Origin: Gemmatimonadota bacterium
GTDB taxonomy: Bacteria; Gemmatimonadota; Gemmatimonadetes; Longimicrobiales; Gaopeijiaceae
Assembly (NCBI GenBank): GCA_027623325.1
Contig: JAQBXY010000008.1
Coordinates: forward strand, 1 to 64,000
DNA: 64,000 nucleotides
Reading direction: 5' to 3'
Shown here one piece after another: positions 35,535 through 43,685 of this stretch (within the stretch, counting starts at the first letter, position 1; each line of letters starts with the position of its first letter). Position numbers and translations under genes: made by a program. The notes under the pieces were generated by a model. That model saw only the letters and a program-made list of their open reading frames with translations, did not search any database and was not told where the DNA came from.

Positions 35535-37118
35535 ATGATACCGTCCGAGATCGAGATCGAGTTGGGGCTCGATGAGCCTGACGATGACGACGCCGTGCGC
35601 CGAAACGCGGCACGCCGGATCGGCGTCCAGCCGGAGGATCTCCCGGAACTCGCCCTCCGCAAGCGGTCGATCGACGCGCGGCACGGCCGCGTGGTGCTCC
35701 GGCTCCTCCTCGAGGTGGCGCCGGAGCCCAGGGAGCGGGGCACTCCCCATCCCGTGGACGTGGATCGATCCAGCCGGGTCATTGTGGTGGGGGACGGGCC
35801 TGCGGGCTTGTTCTGCGCCTACGAGCTGGCGCGCCGAGGGATCGGCTGTACCGTTCTGGACCGCGGCAAGACGGTTCAGCCTCGCCGCCGCGACCTGCGG
35901 GGGCTGAACCAGTCGGGCGCCGTGGATGGGGACAGCAACTACTGCTTCGGTGAAGGCGGGGCAGGCACGTACAGCGACGGCAAACTCTACACGCGCTCCC
36001 ACAAGCGCGGTGACTGCCGCGACGTGCTCGAGGTGCTGGCCCTGCACGGGGCGCCGGAGTCGATCCTCACCGACGCACGGCCCCATATCGGCAGCAACAA
36101 GCTGCCCAAAGTCATCACCGCGATTCGGGAACGCTTGGAAGGGCACGGCGTGACCTTCCGCTTCGGGACCCGAGTGGTGGCGCTGCTGACGAAGGAGCAG
36201 GGAGCCCGGCGCCGTGTGGTCGGAGTACGACTCGCGTCCGGCGAGGAGTTGGGTGCCGACGTCGTAGTGTTGGCGACCGGACATTCGGCGCGTGATGTCT
36301 TTCGCATGCTCTTGGAGGCCGGCGTCGCGCTCCAGCCGAAGGCGTTCGCCCTCGGAGTTCGCATCGAACACCCCCAGCCCTTCGTCAATCGCACGCAGTA
36401 CGGTCGGCACGCGGAGCACCCGAAATTGCCCAATGCGGCCTACAAGCTGGCGTTCACCGAGTCGGGACGGGGGGTCTTCAGCTTCTGCATGTGTCCCGGG
36501 GGCTTCATCGTGCCCGCCGCGACGAGTCCGGGCGAACTGGTGCTCAACGGGATGAGCCTGTCCCGGCGCGACTCGCCGTATGCGAATTCGGGGTTGGTGG
36601 TCGGTGTCGAGGTCGAGGACACCCTCAAGGCCGGGTTCACCGGACCGCTCGCCGGCGTCGAGCTGCAACGCCGGCTCGAGACGGCGGCCTGGGAGGCGGG
36701 GGGCGGGGGCCTGCGGGCTCCGGCGACGCGAGCTACCGATTTCGTGGCCGGTCGGGCGTCGACCACCGTGCCCGAGACGAGTTATCAGCCCGGGTTGGCA
36801 GCCGCCGACGTCGGGGAGGTGCTGGATGTGGTCGGACTGGGCTTTGCAGACCGCATCCGACGGGCTCTCGGGGTCTTCGACAAACGTATGCGCGGTTACG
36901 TGAGCGAAGAGGCGGTACTCGTCGGCGTCGAGTCACGGACCAGTTCACCCGTCCGGGTGCCTCGCGATCCCGAGAGCCTCACGAGCCCGGACCTCGACGG
37001 ACTCTACCCCTGTGGCGAAGGCGCCGGTTACGCCGGGGGTATCATGAGTGCCGCCATGGATGGGATCGCCGTGGCACGTGCTGTTGCGGAGGCGGTCGGC
37101 GCGCCGGGGCCACGTTGA
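35535..37118 (+). CDS. FAD-dependent dehydrogenase-like protein (COG2509 type)
   Basis: 527 residues from the ATG at 35535, selected because MIPSEIEIELGLDE is the family start and the frame upstream is not protein-like. Residues 1-75 form the RNA-binding-like N-terminal domain typical of this group (RRIGVQPEDLPELALRKRSID). The dinucleotide-binding motif VIVVGDGPAGLFCAYELA comes next, then SNYCFGEGGAGTYSDGKLYTR, given here as CFGEGGAGTYSDGKL, and near the end PCGEGAGYAGGI with the FAD contact. The physiological substrate is unknown. It is monocistronic and followed by a candidate terminator. Confidence 0.9.
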   Translation: MIPSEIEIELGLDEPDDDDAVRRNAARRIGVQPEDLPELALRKRSIDARHGRVVLRLLLEVAPEPRERGTPHPVDVDRSSRVIVVGDGPAGLFCAYELARRGIGCTVLDRGKTVQPRRRDLRGLNQSGAVDGDSNYCFGEGGAGTYSDGKLYTRSHKRGDCRDVLEVLALHGAPESILTDARPHIGSNKLPKVITAIRERLEGHGVTFRFGTRVVALLTKEQGARRRVVGVRLASGEELGADVVVLATGHSARDVFRMLLEAGVALQPKAFALGVRIEHPQPFVNRTQYGRHAEHPKLPNAAYKLAFTESGRGVFSFCMCPGGFIVPAATSPGELVLNGMSLSRRDSPYANSGLVVGVEVEDTLKAGFTGPLAGVELQRRLETAAWEAGGGGLRAPATRATDFVAGRASTTVPETSYQPGLAAADVGEVLDVVGLGFADRIRRALGVFDKRMRGYVSEEAVLVGVESRTSSPVRVPRDPESLTSPDLDGLYPCGEGAGYAGGIMSAAMDGIAVARAVAEAVGAPGPR

Positions 37119-37121
37119 GGA

Positions 37122-37153
37122 AGCCACGCTAGCGCGCTCTGTGGCTCGCTTTT
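37122..37153 (+). terminator. Candidate terminator after the FAD protein
   Basis: A stem AGCCAC / GTGGCT encloses the self-complementary AGCGCGCT and is followed by CGCTTTTC. It starts four bases after the stop codon. The T-tract is short, so strength is uncertain. Confidence 0.55.
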
Positions 37154-37461
37154 CGAGAGAGTGGGCTGAATCACCCCCCAGCGAACAGGGGAACTTTCCT
37201 TACACCTAAAAGGCTTTCGCATTAGGGAGTATGTACCAATATTCCTGTGCGCCCGTTTGTATAGCGGGCGACTGGCACCAGACGCATGGAACCAGCCAGG
37301 GTGCCTTGCATCAGGGGGTGTGGAATGCGTGACCGGGGTGGATGGTTTGTGGGAGTTCCTGCCTGGCCAATTGGCCGACTCGACACGAAGCCCCGTTGTG
37401 CGCGTAGCCCATGGGGGGCTGCGCCGAATCCTCTTCTCACAGACGTGAGGGGGTCAGACGT
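37154..37461 (+). promoter_or_regulatory. Long structured leader/promoter region of the susCD-like pair
   Basis: No gene is seen in these 308 bases. The first part is locally AT-rich (TTCCTTACACCTAAAAGG) and may hold the promoter. Two hairpins follow: CGCCCG / CGGGCG at 37250-37270 and GGCACC / GGTGCC at 37274-37305. A purine-rich GAGGGGG ribosome binding site lies just before the ATG at 37462. A leader of up to about 200 bases could be a control element, but no known riboswitch was recognised. Confidence 0.4.
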
Positions 37462-40400
37462 ATGAACATGAGTTTTGTTCGAACCGTCGCCGCCCGCTTC
37501 GCCGTGTTCTCCGCGCTGAGCTTCGCTCTCGCGGTGACCCCGGCGGAGTCGCAGGCACAGGCGAGAGGTACCATACGCGGCCAAGTAGTGGACGCGGTAA
37601 CGATGCGCCCGCTATCCGGTGCGCAAGTGTCCGTTCTCGGCACGGGAGCGGGAGCGCTGGCCAACCAGAGCGGCCAGTTCCTCATTTTGAATGTCACGAC
37701 CGGGAGTCAGACGGTGCGGGTCGACCTCCTCGGCTACGGAACGTCCGAGCAGCAGGTGACGGTCTCCGCGCAGCAGGTCGCTCAGGTCGAGTTCCGCTTG
37801 AGTCAGTCGGCGCTCGAACTCGACGCGATTGTCGTGACGGGCACGCCTGGACAGACTCAGCTCCGGGCCATCGGCAACTCGGTCTCCAAGTTCGAGGCTG
37901 GTGGGGTCACCGAGGCGGTTCCGGTAGGGTCCGTACAGGAGCTCCTGCAGGGCCGTGCGCCGGGCCTCACGCTTCTCGCGGACGGTGGTGCAGCGGGTGA
38001 CGGATCGCAGATCCGCCTCCGTGGTGCTGGTTCGCTCGAGGGTCGTTCCGAGCCCGTCATTTACGTAGATGGTGTCCGGGTCAGCGGCGGCACCGCGAGT
38101 TTTGCCAGCCAGTGCGGGTCGGTGACGCACTGCACGGACGCGCTGGACTTCCTCAACCCGAACGACATCGAGTCGGTCGAGATCATCAAAGGCCCTGCGG
38201 CGTCGACGCTCTACGGCGCTGAAGCGGCATCCGGCGTGATTCAGATCATCACGAAGAAGGGTCGTTCCGGTCAGCAGGGCATTTCTTGGACCGCGGGCTT
38301 TGACGGTGGCCAGTCCGATTGGGCCGTCCAGCGTCCCATCACGTACTGGAACTGCACGGCGGCCAACGTCACGAGCACCGCGTTTCCGGGTTGCACGACC
38401 GAGGGGCTGCTATCCTTCGATCCACTGACTGCCCACCCCAATGCGCTGCGGGGCAATGGTGCGAACACGGCGCTTTACCCCGATGTCGTTCCCAGCGACC
38501 CGAACGGTGCCCGGACTTTTGGCCGGAACCTGTCCGCGCGTGGCGGCGGTGAACTGTTCAACTTCTTCATCTCGGCCGAGCAGAACGACGAAGAGGGCGT
38601 CTACGAGAACAACTTCTCGAACCGCACCGGCGGCCGCGCGAACTTCGGCTTCACTCCCAGCCAGGAGCTGAGCTTCAACGTCAACATGGGCTACGCACGT
38701 AACCATGTGCGCATGCCGCTGTCCAACAATTCGTCCAACTCCATCCTTCGCAATGGAATGCGTGGTCGGGCGGGTGCCGTGTACCAGTTCGAGCCGGGCT
38801 ACCGTAACTACGGTCCGACGCTCGCCAACGAGTGGGACGTCCAGACCCGGACGGAGCGCTACACGCTCGGTACGACGATCAACTACAACCCGACGTCGTG
38901 GTTCCAGAATCGACTGGTGCTCGGGCTGGATCAGACCAACCGTCGTGAGACGGATTACACCGAGCCGGGCTCACTGAGCGCGTCGGTCTCGTCCGCACCC
39001 CGTAGCATCGGCTACATCGCTTCGTGGACGCCAACCATCCACAACTGGACGGTGGACTATTCCGGCACGGTCACCACCGACATCAACGAGAGTTACAATT
39101 CGGCATTCAGCGCGGGTATGCAGCTCAACGCGTCGAAGTCGGAGGCGTTCCGCGCGATCGGTGAGGGCCTCATCAGTGGCAACCTGAACCTGGTCGGTTC
39201 GGCCGCCACGACCCGCGCCGACCAGCTGTTCTCGGAGCAGAACTCCCTGGGCTTCTACGTCCAGGAAGTGGTCGGCTACAACAATCGCCTGTTCGCCACG
39301 GCGGCCGTCCGCGTCGATGACAACTCGGCGTTCGGTAGGGACTTCTCGTTGGTCGTCTACCCGAAGGCCCAGCTGTCCTACGTCATCAGTGACGAGGACT
39401 TCTTCAACTTCAATTCGATTGAGCAGCTGAAGTTGCGGGCCGCGTGGGGCCAGGCGGGTAATCCGCCGAACCCGTTCTCAGCCGATCGGACGTATGCGCC
39501 GAACGTGGCGTACGACGATGGCCAGATCGTGAACATCCTGCGGCCCGAGTCGTACGGAAATCCGGACCTCAAGGCCGAGACCGGTTCCGAGATCGAACTC
39601 GGACTCGATGCGTCTCTCTTCGCCGGCCGAATGGGAGTCGACTTCACGTGGTACAACCAGAGCACGAAGGACGCCCTGATCGGCGTTCCCGATCCTCCGT
39701 CGAGCGGCTTCAGCGGAGAGCACCTTGCGAATGTGGGGGAGATCAGCAATACGGGGTTCGAGATTCTGCTCTCGGGTACGCCCATCTACACCCGCAAGCT
39801 TCAGTGGGACGCGACCCTTGCTTTCACCACGAGCAAGAATGAACTCGTTACCTGGGGCGAGGCTCCGCTGACGGAGATCACCTTCGGCGAGTTTGCGAAG
39901 ACTCAAAAGCACGTTCCGGGCTACCCGATGGGTGGCTTCTGGGGCCGAGATGTGGAGCGGGATGCCGGGGGCGCCCCGATCCTTACCGCGGGTGGTGCTG
40001 CTACGGTTGAGGATTACGAGTACGTCGGCCCGTCCGCACCGACGCGAGAGATCGGTTTCACCAACTCGATTACGCTGTTCGACAACTTCCGGATCTTCTC
40101 GAATCTCGACTACAAGGGTGGCCACTATCAGTGGTGCGCCATCTGCTCGATTCGGAGCCGGATCGATCTGAACACGTTCACGATCAACCGTCCGGATGCC
40201 GATCCGACGGATGTCGCCGTGGTTCGGAGCCTCCAGACGAGGCGCTGGATCAAGGAGGCGGACTTCTTGAAGCTCCGCGAGATTTCCTTGAGCTACCAGG
40301 TGCCTGCCTCGGCGATCGAGCGGCTCGGCGTGAGCAGCGCGAGCGTCACGATCTCCGGCCGCAATCTGTGGATGTGGACGAAGTACAAGTTCGACGAGGA

Positions 40401-40533
40401 CGGAGTCGGCCTCGCTTCGGCCGATCCCGAGGTGAACTTCAGCTCCACGGCCGGCGGCGGCTTCAATCGCTCCGACTATGCGTCCATTCCGATGCTGCGG
40501 ACGTTCTCCGCAGCCGTCCGGTTCTCGTTCTAA
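37462..40533 (+). CDS. SusC/RagA-type TonB-dependent outer membrane receptor
   Basis: 1023 residues. A signal peptide ends near SQAQA (about residue 34). A carboxypeptidase-regulatory-like domain follows at about 35-120 (GTIRGQVVDAVTMRPLSGAQ, quoted in part as IRGQVVDAVTMRPL), then a TonB-box-like DAIVVTGT, the plug with PVIYVDGVRV and STLYGAEAASGVIQIITKKG, and a large barrel ending in the canonical terminal aromatic (AAVRFSF). It would import an oligomer across the outer membrane together with the SusD-like lipoprotein that begins 18 bases downstream. No glycan-degrading genes are adjacent; neighbouring secreted peptidases may point to peptide uptake, which is only an inference. The ATG at 37462 is supported by an upstream GAGGGGG. 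Confidence 0.97.
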   Translation: MNMSFVRTVAARFAVFSALSFALAVTPAESQAQARGTIRGQVVDAVTMRPLSGAQVSVLGTGAGALANQSGQFLILNVTTGSQTVRVDLLGYGTSEQQVTVSAQQVAQVEFRLSQSALELDAIVVTGTPGQTQLRAIGNSVSKFEAGGVTEAVPVGSVQELLQGRAPGLTLLADGGAAGDGSQIRLRGAGSLEGRSEPVIYVDGVRVSGGTASFASQCGSVTHCTDALDFLNPNDIESVEIIKGPAASTLYGAEAASGVIQIITKKGRSGQQGISWTAGFDGGQSDWAVQRPITYWNCTAANVTSTAFPGCTTEGLLSFDPLTAHPNALRGNGANTALYPDVVPSDPNGARTFGRNLSARGGGELFNFFISAEQNDEEGVYENNFSNRTGGRANFGFTPSQELSFNVNMGYARNHVRMPLSNNSSNSILRNGMRGRAGAVYQFEPGYRNYGPTLANEWDVQTRTERYTLGTTINYNPTSWFQNRLVLGLDQTNRRETDYTEPGSLSASVSSAPRSIGYIASWTPTIHNWTVDYSGTVTTDINESYNSAFSAGMQLNASKSEAFRAIGEGLISGNLNLVGSAATTRADQLFSEQNSLGFYVQEVVGYNNRLFATAAVRVDDNSAFGRDFSLVVYPKAQLSYVISDEDFFNFNSIEQLKLRAAWGQAGNPPNPFSADRTYAPNVAYDDGQIVNILRPESYGNPDLKAETGSEIELGLDASLFAGRMGVDFTWYNQSTKDALIGVPDPPSSGFSGEHLANVGEISNTGFEILLSGTPIYTRKLQWDATLAFTTSKNELVTWGEAPLTEITFGEFAKTQKHVPGYPMGGFWGRDVERDAGGAPILTAGGAATVEDYEYVGPSAPTREIGFTNSITLFDNFRIFSNLDYKGGHYQWCAICSIRSRIDLNTFTINRPDADPTDVAVVRSLQTRRWIKEADFLKLREISLSYQVPASAIERLGVSSASVTISGRNLWMWTKYKFDEDGVGLASADPEVNFSSTAGGGFNRSDYASIPMLRTFSAAVRFSF

Positions 40534-40538
40534 CCTCC

Positions 40539-40543
40539 AGGAG
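40539..40543 (+). promoter_or_regulatory. Ribosome binding site deciding the susD-like start
   Basis: AGGAG lies only two bases before an ATG at 40546 but eight bases before the in-frame ATG at 40552, so the second ATG is the more likely start. Confidence 0.7.
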
Positions 40544-40551
40544 ATATGACA

Positions 40552-41889
40552 ATGATCAGGACAATGTCTTCGCGGTCGGTACGAGCGACCGTGATAGGAC
40601 TGGCTTTGGCGGGCCTCGGGGCCTGCTCTTTCAGTGACATTTTGGAAGTGCAAAACCCCGATGAGCTGAACGAAGATCTTCTCCAGGACGACGGGCTCAT
40701 CGATGTGCTGCTTTCGTCCGTGAAGGGTGACTTCGACGAGGCGTTCGATGACCCCTTCATCTGGCGTGGCAGCATGTTCACCGATGAGTCGCTCACCGGG
40801 ATCAACTGGGAGCAGACCGCGCGTCTGAACCAGCGGATCGTGCAGTTCGATGAGGGTGACGCCGACTTGATGTTCACGGAGATCAGCGCGGCACTCCAAC
40901 AGGCGGACTCGATCTCAGGTCGGCTTCGCACGCTGCTGGATACGCCGGGAACGGACGCGCGTTTTGCCCGAACGTTGGCGTACGCGGGTTACTCTTACAT
41001 TCTCATGGCCGACGCGATGTGTGAGGCTACGGTCGCAGTAGGGGATGTCATCCACCAGCCGCTGGCGCTCTATCAGTTCGCGGTGGACCGGTTCAATGAG
41101 GCACTCACAGTGGCGACGGCGGCGAACGATGCCGACCTCGTCAATCTGGCCCGTGTTGGCCTCACGAGAGCACACTTGAACCTGGGCAACATGGCCCAGG
41201 TCATCAGTATCGCTGATCAGGTGACGGCCAACTTCAAGTACGAGGCGGAGTACTCGGACCAGAATCCGTCCGTGTACAACGTGCTGCAGGCTCGTGTGAC
41301 CAGTGCGAACCACTCGCTCGGCGTGCACCCGAAGTTCGTCGCGGGTGGTGTCTTCGGGACACAGGACCTATCACCGGTCATGACGGATCCACGGGTTCAG
41401 CATTTTGCGCGCTGGCGTCTCGGGCATAACCAGCTCACGCCGCTGTACACGCTGAACGCGAGCTTGATGATGAGCAACTACAACGGTCAGACTCGGGCCG
41501 CCGGTGGCACGCCCGCCCTCATCGAGCGCGGTTCGAGTATCGCGTTCGCGTCGCAACTCGAGGCGCTTCACAATCGGTACGAAGCCCTCGGCGATGACCC
41601 GGCGACGTTGGCGTTCGTCAACGCACGGCGGGCGGTCGGGAATCAGGCGCCCGTCGCACTGACGGGCCAGCCCTTGATCGACGAGTTGCGGAACCAGCGC
41701 GGCAAGGACTTGTTCCTGGCCGGCTACCGTCTCGGCGACCTGCGCCGTTGGCTGCGTGGTGGGCAGGACCTGTTCCCGTCGGGTCAACACGTCAACGCGC
41801 AGTGGGGGGACTACGGCACCGCGACGTGCTTCCCGCTGCCGTTGGAGGAGTACGAGGGCAACCCCAACATCTCGCTGCCGGGCAGCTGA
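40552..41889 (+). CDS. SusD/RagB-type outer membrane lipoprotein
   Basis: About 445 residues. The signal peptide ends in the lipobox LAGLGAC, so the protein is lipid-anchored at the outer surface. The SusD hallmark helices are visible: ARTLAYAGYSYILMADAM, LYQFAVDRFNEALTVA and ARVGLTRAHLNLGNMAQVI are TPR-like pairs, and LRNQRGKDLFLAGYRLGDLRRW near the end (quoted as ELRNQRGKDLFLAGYR) is the conserved late motif. It forms the lid of the SusC-like transporter. The substrate is unknown. A strong terminator follows. Confidence 0.95.
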   Translation: MIRTMSSRSVRATVIGLALAGLGACSFSDILEVQNPDELNEDLLQDDGLIDVLLSSVKGDFDEAFDDPFIWRGSMFTDESLTGINWEQTARLNQRIVQFDEGDADLMFTEISAALQQADSISGRLRTLLDTPGTDARFARTLAYAGYSYILMADAMCEATVAVGDVIHQPLALYQFAVDRFNEALTVATAANDADLVNLARVGLTRAHLNLGNMAQVISIADQVTANFKYEAEYSDQNPSVYNVLQARVTSANHSLGVHPKFVAGGVFGTQDLSPVMTDPRVQHFARWRLGHNQLTPLYTLNASLMMSNYNGQTRAAGGTPALIERGSSIAFASQLEALHNRYEALGDDPATLAFVNARRAVGNQAPVALTGQPLIDELRNQRGKDLFLAGYRLGDLRRWLRGGQDLFPSGQHVNAQWGDYGTATCFPLPLEEYEGNPNISLPGS

Positions 41890-41952
41890 TGTAGGGACTT
41901 GGTGGGGGTTCGCGGATTCAGGCAGGGTCCGTGAGCCCCTCAAGAGTTGGTC

Positions 41953-41992
41953 GGCGGGGGCGGTGCGCAAGCGCCGCACCCGCCTTCTCTTT
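41953..41992 (+). terminator. Terminator with GNRA loop after the susCD-like pair
   Basis: A two-part stem, GGCGGG / CCCGCC then GCGGTGC / GCGCCGC with a G/A mismatch between, is capped by a GCAA tetraloop and followed by TTCTCTTT. It also lies before the end of the convergent di-haem gene. Confidence 0.75.
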
Positions 41993-42004
41993 CTGGGGGT
42001 TGCT

Positions 42005-43213
42005 CTACAAGGTGTTGAGAAAACGGAGGATGGTCTCCTGCTGGAGGCGATCCAACGCCGCGAACCGATCCCGTGCGCCCTGGGCCTCACCGCCGTGCAG
42101 GAGGATGGCATCCATCACTCGGCTGGCTCGACCGTCATGGAGGTAGAACTGCCGAAAACGGATTCCCATCAGCGGCTCGGTTCGGTACTCGGTCAGCTCG
42201 GCGCCCGGTGCGCATGTACCGGTGAAGGCTTCTCCCATGTCGTGGAGAAGGAGGTCGGAGTACAACGCGATCGATTGTTCGGACAGGGCGCGACTCTCGT
42301 GGCGGCCGGCTCTCAACGCCGGGACATGGCACGAGGCGCATCCGAGCGAGGTGAAGCGCTCGCGACCCTGCGTGATCTCTGCCTCTTCACGGTCGGCAGG
42401 GGCGGGTGGCGCAAGGAAACGCATGAAATCGACAACGAGACTCAGGGCCTCGGCGTCGATCTCGGGGTCGGCCGTGAGGTCACTCCCCGTTGGGACGAGG
42501 GGGAGCCCACCCGCCTGTCCGTCGTTGGGATGGGGCGGCGTGGTAAGGCCCATCTCCAAGCGGAAGGCCCCGGCGGTGAAGTCCGCGAGCGTCGCCACGT
42601 CCGCTTTGCGCCCAAAGCGGGCGGGCCGTCCTGTCGCGTCGCTCCCGAGGCGGCCCGAGATTCCGTCGTCATCGAGGTCATCCGGGTCGGCGAGCGCTGC
42701 GAGGGACTCCTGCGGAATGGCGTCGACGAGGCCGAGCCCGAACACGAAGGGGATCGTGAAGCGAGCAGTGTGCGTCGCGCCCTCGACCGAACGTGCGGGA
42801 AGGCCTCCTAGAGTACGCGTGTGTGGGGTGACCTGGATGCGGACATTTTCGCCCCCCTGGGGTACGAGAAGATCACAGCGCCCGTCGTCCGAAAAGCGCG
42901 TCGCTTTGGTCACGGAGGTCTCCCCGGTTCCTCCGTCGGCAGGGAACGTGTGACAGGCGTTGCATGCATTTTCGTTGAAGCGAGGCCCGAGCCCCTCATC
43001 CGGAGAGAAGGCGTGCCTGAACAATATTTTGCCTTCTTCGAAGCGACGAAGCTCTTGGGCTGTGAGAGAGGGCAGGGGTTCGCCGACATCGGCGAATACC
43101 GGTGACGTACGTTGTTCCGGGGTAGTGCAGCCGGCCCAGGACAGGACCACGATGGGTGCGAGGGTGAGGGCCCGCACCCCGAACCGAATGAACCAGCGAG
43201 GATTAGAGATCAT
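42005..43213 (-). CDS. Di-haem oxidoreductase (putative peroxidase-like lipoprotein)
   Basis: 402 residues. The N-terminus has a lipoprotein signal ending at WAGC (Cys29). Two c-type haem sites are seen: CNACH at residues 84-88 and CASCH near residue 300. The family (COG3488, thiol/di-haem oxidoreductase) is related to cytochrome c peroxidases and is periplasmic. LGPRFNENACNACH and HTARFTIPFVFGLGLVDAIP (quoted as FGLGLVDAIP) are typical. The start ATG overlaps the start codon of the divergent lipoprotein gene through a shared CATG; no strong ribosome binding site lies upstream, so a downstream start is possible. Confidence 0.9.
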   Translation of the reverse strand: MISNPRWFIRFGVRALTLAPIVVLSWAGCTTPEQRTSPVFADVGEPLPSLTAQELRRFEEGKILFRHAFSPDEGLGPRFNENACNACHTFPADGGTGETSVTKATRFSDDGRCDLLVPQGGENVRIQVTPHTRTLGGLPARSVEGATHTARFTIPFVFGLGLVDAIPQESLAALADPDDLDDDGISGRLGSDATGRPARFGRKADVATLADFTAGAFRLEMGLTTPPHPNDGQAGGLPLVPTGSDLTADPEIDAEALSLVVDFMRFLAPPAPADREEAEITQGRERFTSLGCASCHVPALRAGRHESRALSEQSIALYSDLLLHDMGEAFTGTCAPGAELTEYRTEPLMGIRFRQFYLHDGRASRVMDAILLHGGEAQGARDRFAALDRLQQETILRFLNTL

Positions 43214-43652
43214 GACGAGAGATCGAGTCAGGGGTGGGACTTTCGGACTTCTTCTGATAGGACTCCTCAGCGCTGCCGCGTGTTCGTCCGGAACGCAGCC
43301 TGACGTTAAGCCGACGTCCGCGAGAGTGCGCGTGGAGGGGACGGCGCCCGTGGCGCTTCAGTTGGTGGTATCCACCGATTTCTACGAGATCCTGAACGAT
43401 GTCACCTTGGAGCCCCAACAGGTGGTGGAACAGGCTGACACGTTCTTTATCGATCTTCCCTACGATGCCACCATCCCGCTCACGAGCCTCGGTAGCGTCA
43501 TCGTAGCGCTGACCAATCATGACGCGGTGGCCGCCCAGGTCCGCCTGCGCGTGGAGCTCGACAGCGGGCAACAACCGTACGACCAGGGTGCCACCATGTC
43601 ACTCGGTGGAACGTTGCGCTACGTCTTCTCGTTCGTCCAGATCGTATTCTGA
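43212..43652 (+). CDS. Small lipoprotein, unknown function
   Basis: 146 residues. The signal peptide ends in the lipobox LSAAAC. The mature part is predicted all-beta, with strands such as LQLVVSTDFYEIL, TFFIDLPYD and VRLRVELDSG, suggesting a small immunoglobulin-like or C2-like sandwich. I recognise no family. GAGG about ten bases upstream supports the ATG at 43212, which shares CATG with the start of the di-haem gene on the other strand. The divergent pair may be co-regulated, and the lipoprotein might be a partner of the cytochrome, but this is inference. Confidence 0.75.
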   Translation: MTRDRVRGGTFGLLLIGLLSAAACSSGTQPDVKPTSARVRVEGTAPVALQLVVSTDFYEILNDVTLEPQQVVEQADTFFIDLPYDATIPLTSLGSVIVALTNHDAVAAQVRLRVELDSGQQPYDQGATMSLGGTLRYVFSFVQIVF

Positions 43653-43685
43653 TCCGTGCGGGTCACCCTACTCGTGCAGAGGTCC

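Noticed and set aside
35529-36668. Minus-strand frame of 379 codons
   Set aside because: Antisense to the FAD-dependent protein with intact nucleotide-binding motifs; composition is typical of a shadow frame.
39478-40899. Long open frame (473 codons) on the minus strand
   Set aside because: It is antisense to the well-supported SusC- and SusD-like genes, its product is full of Arg, His and Asp-rich low-complexity sequence, and it has no family motif. GC-rich codon bias produces such frames.
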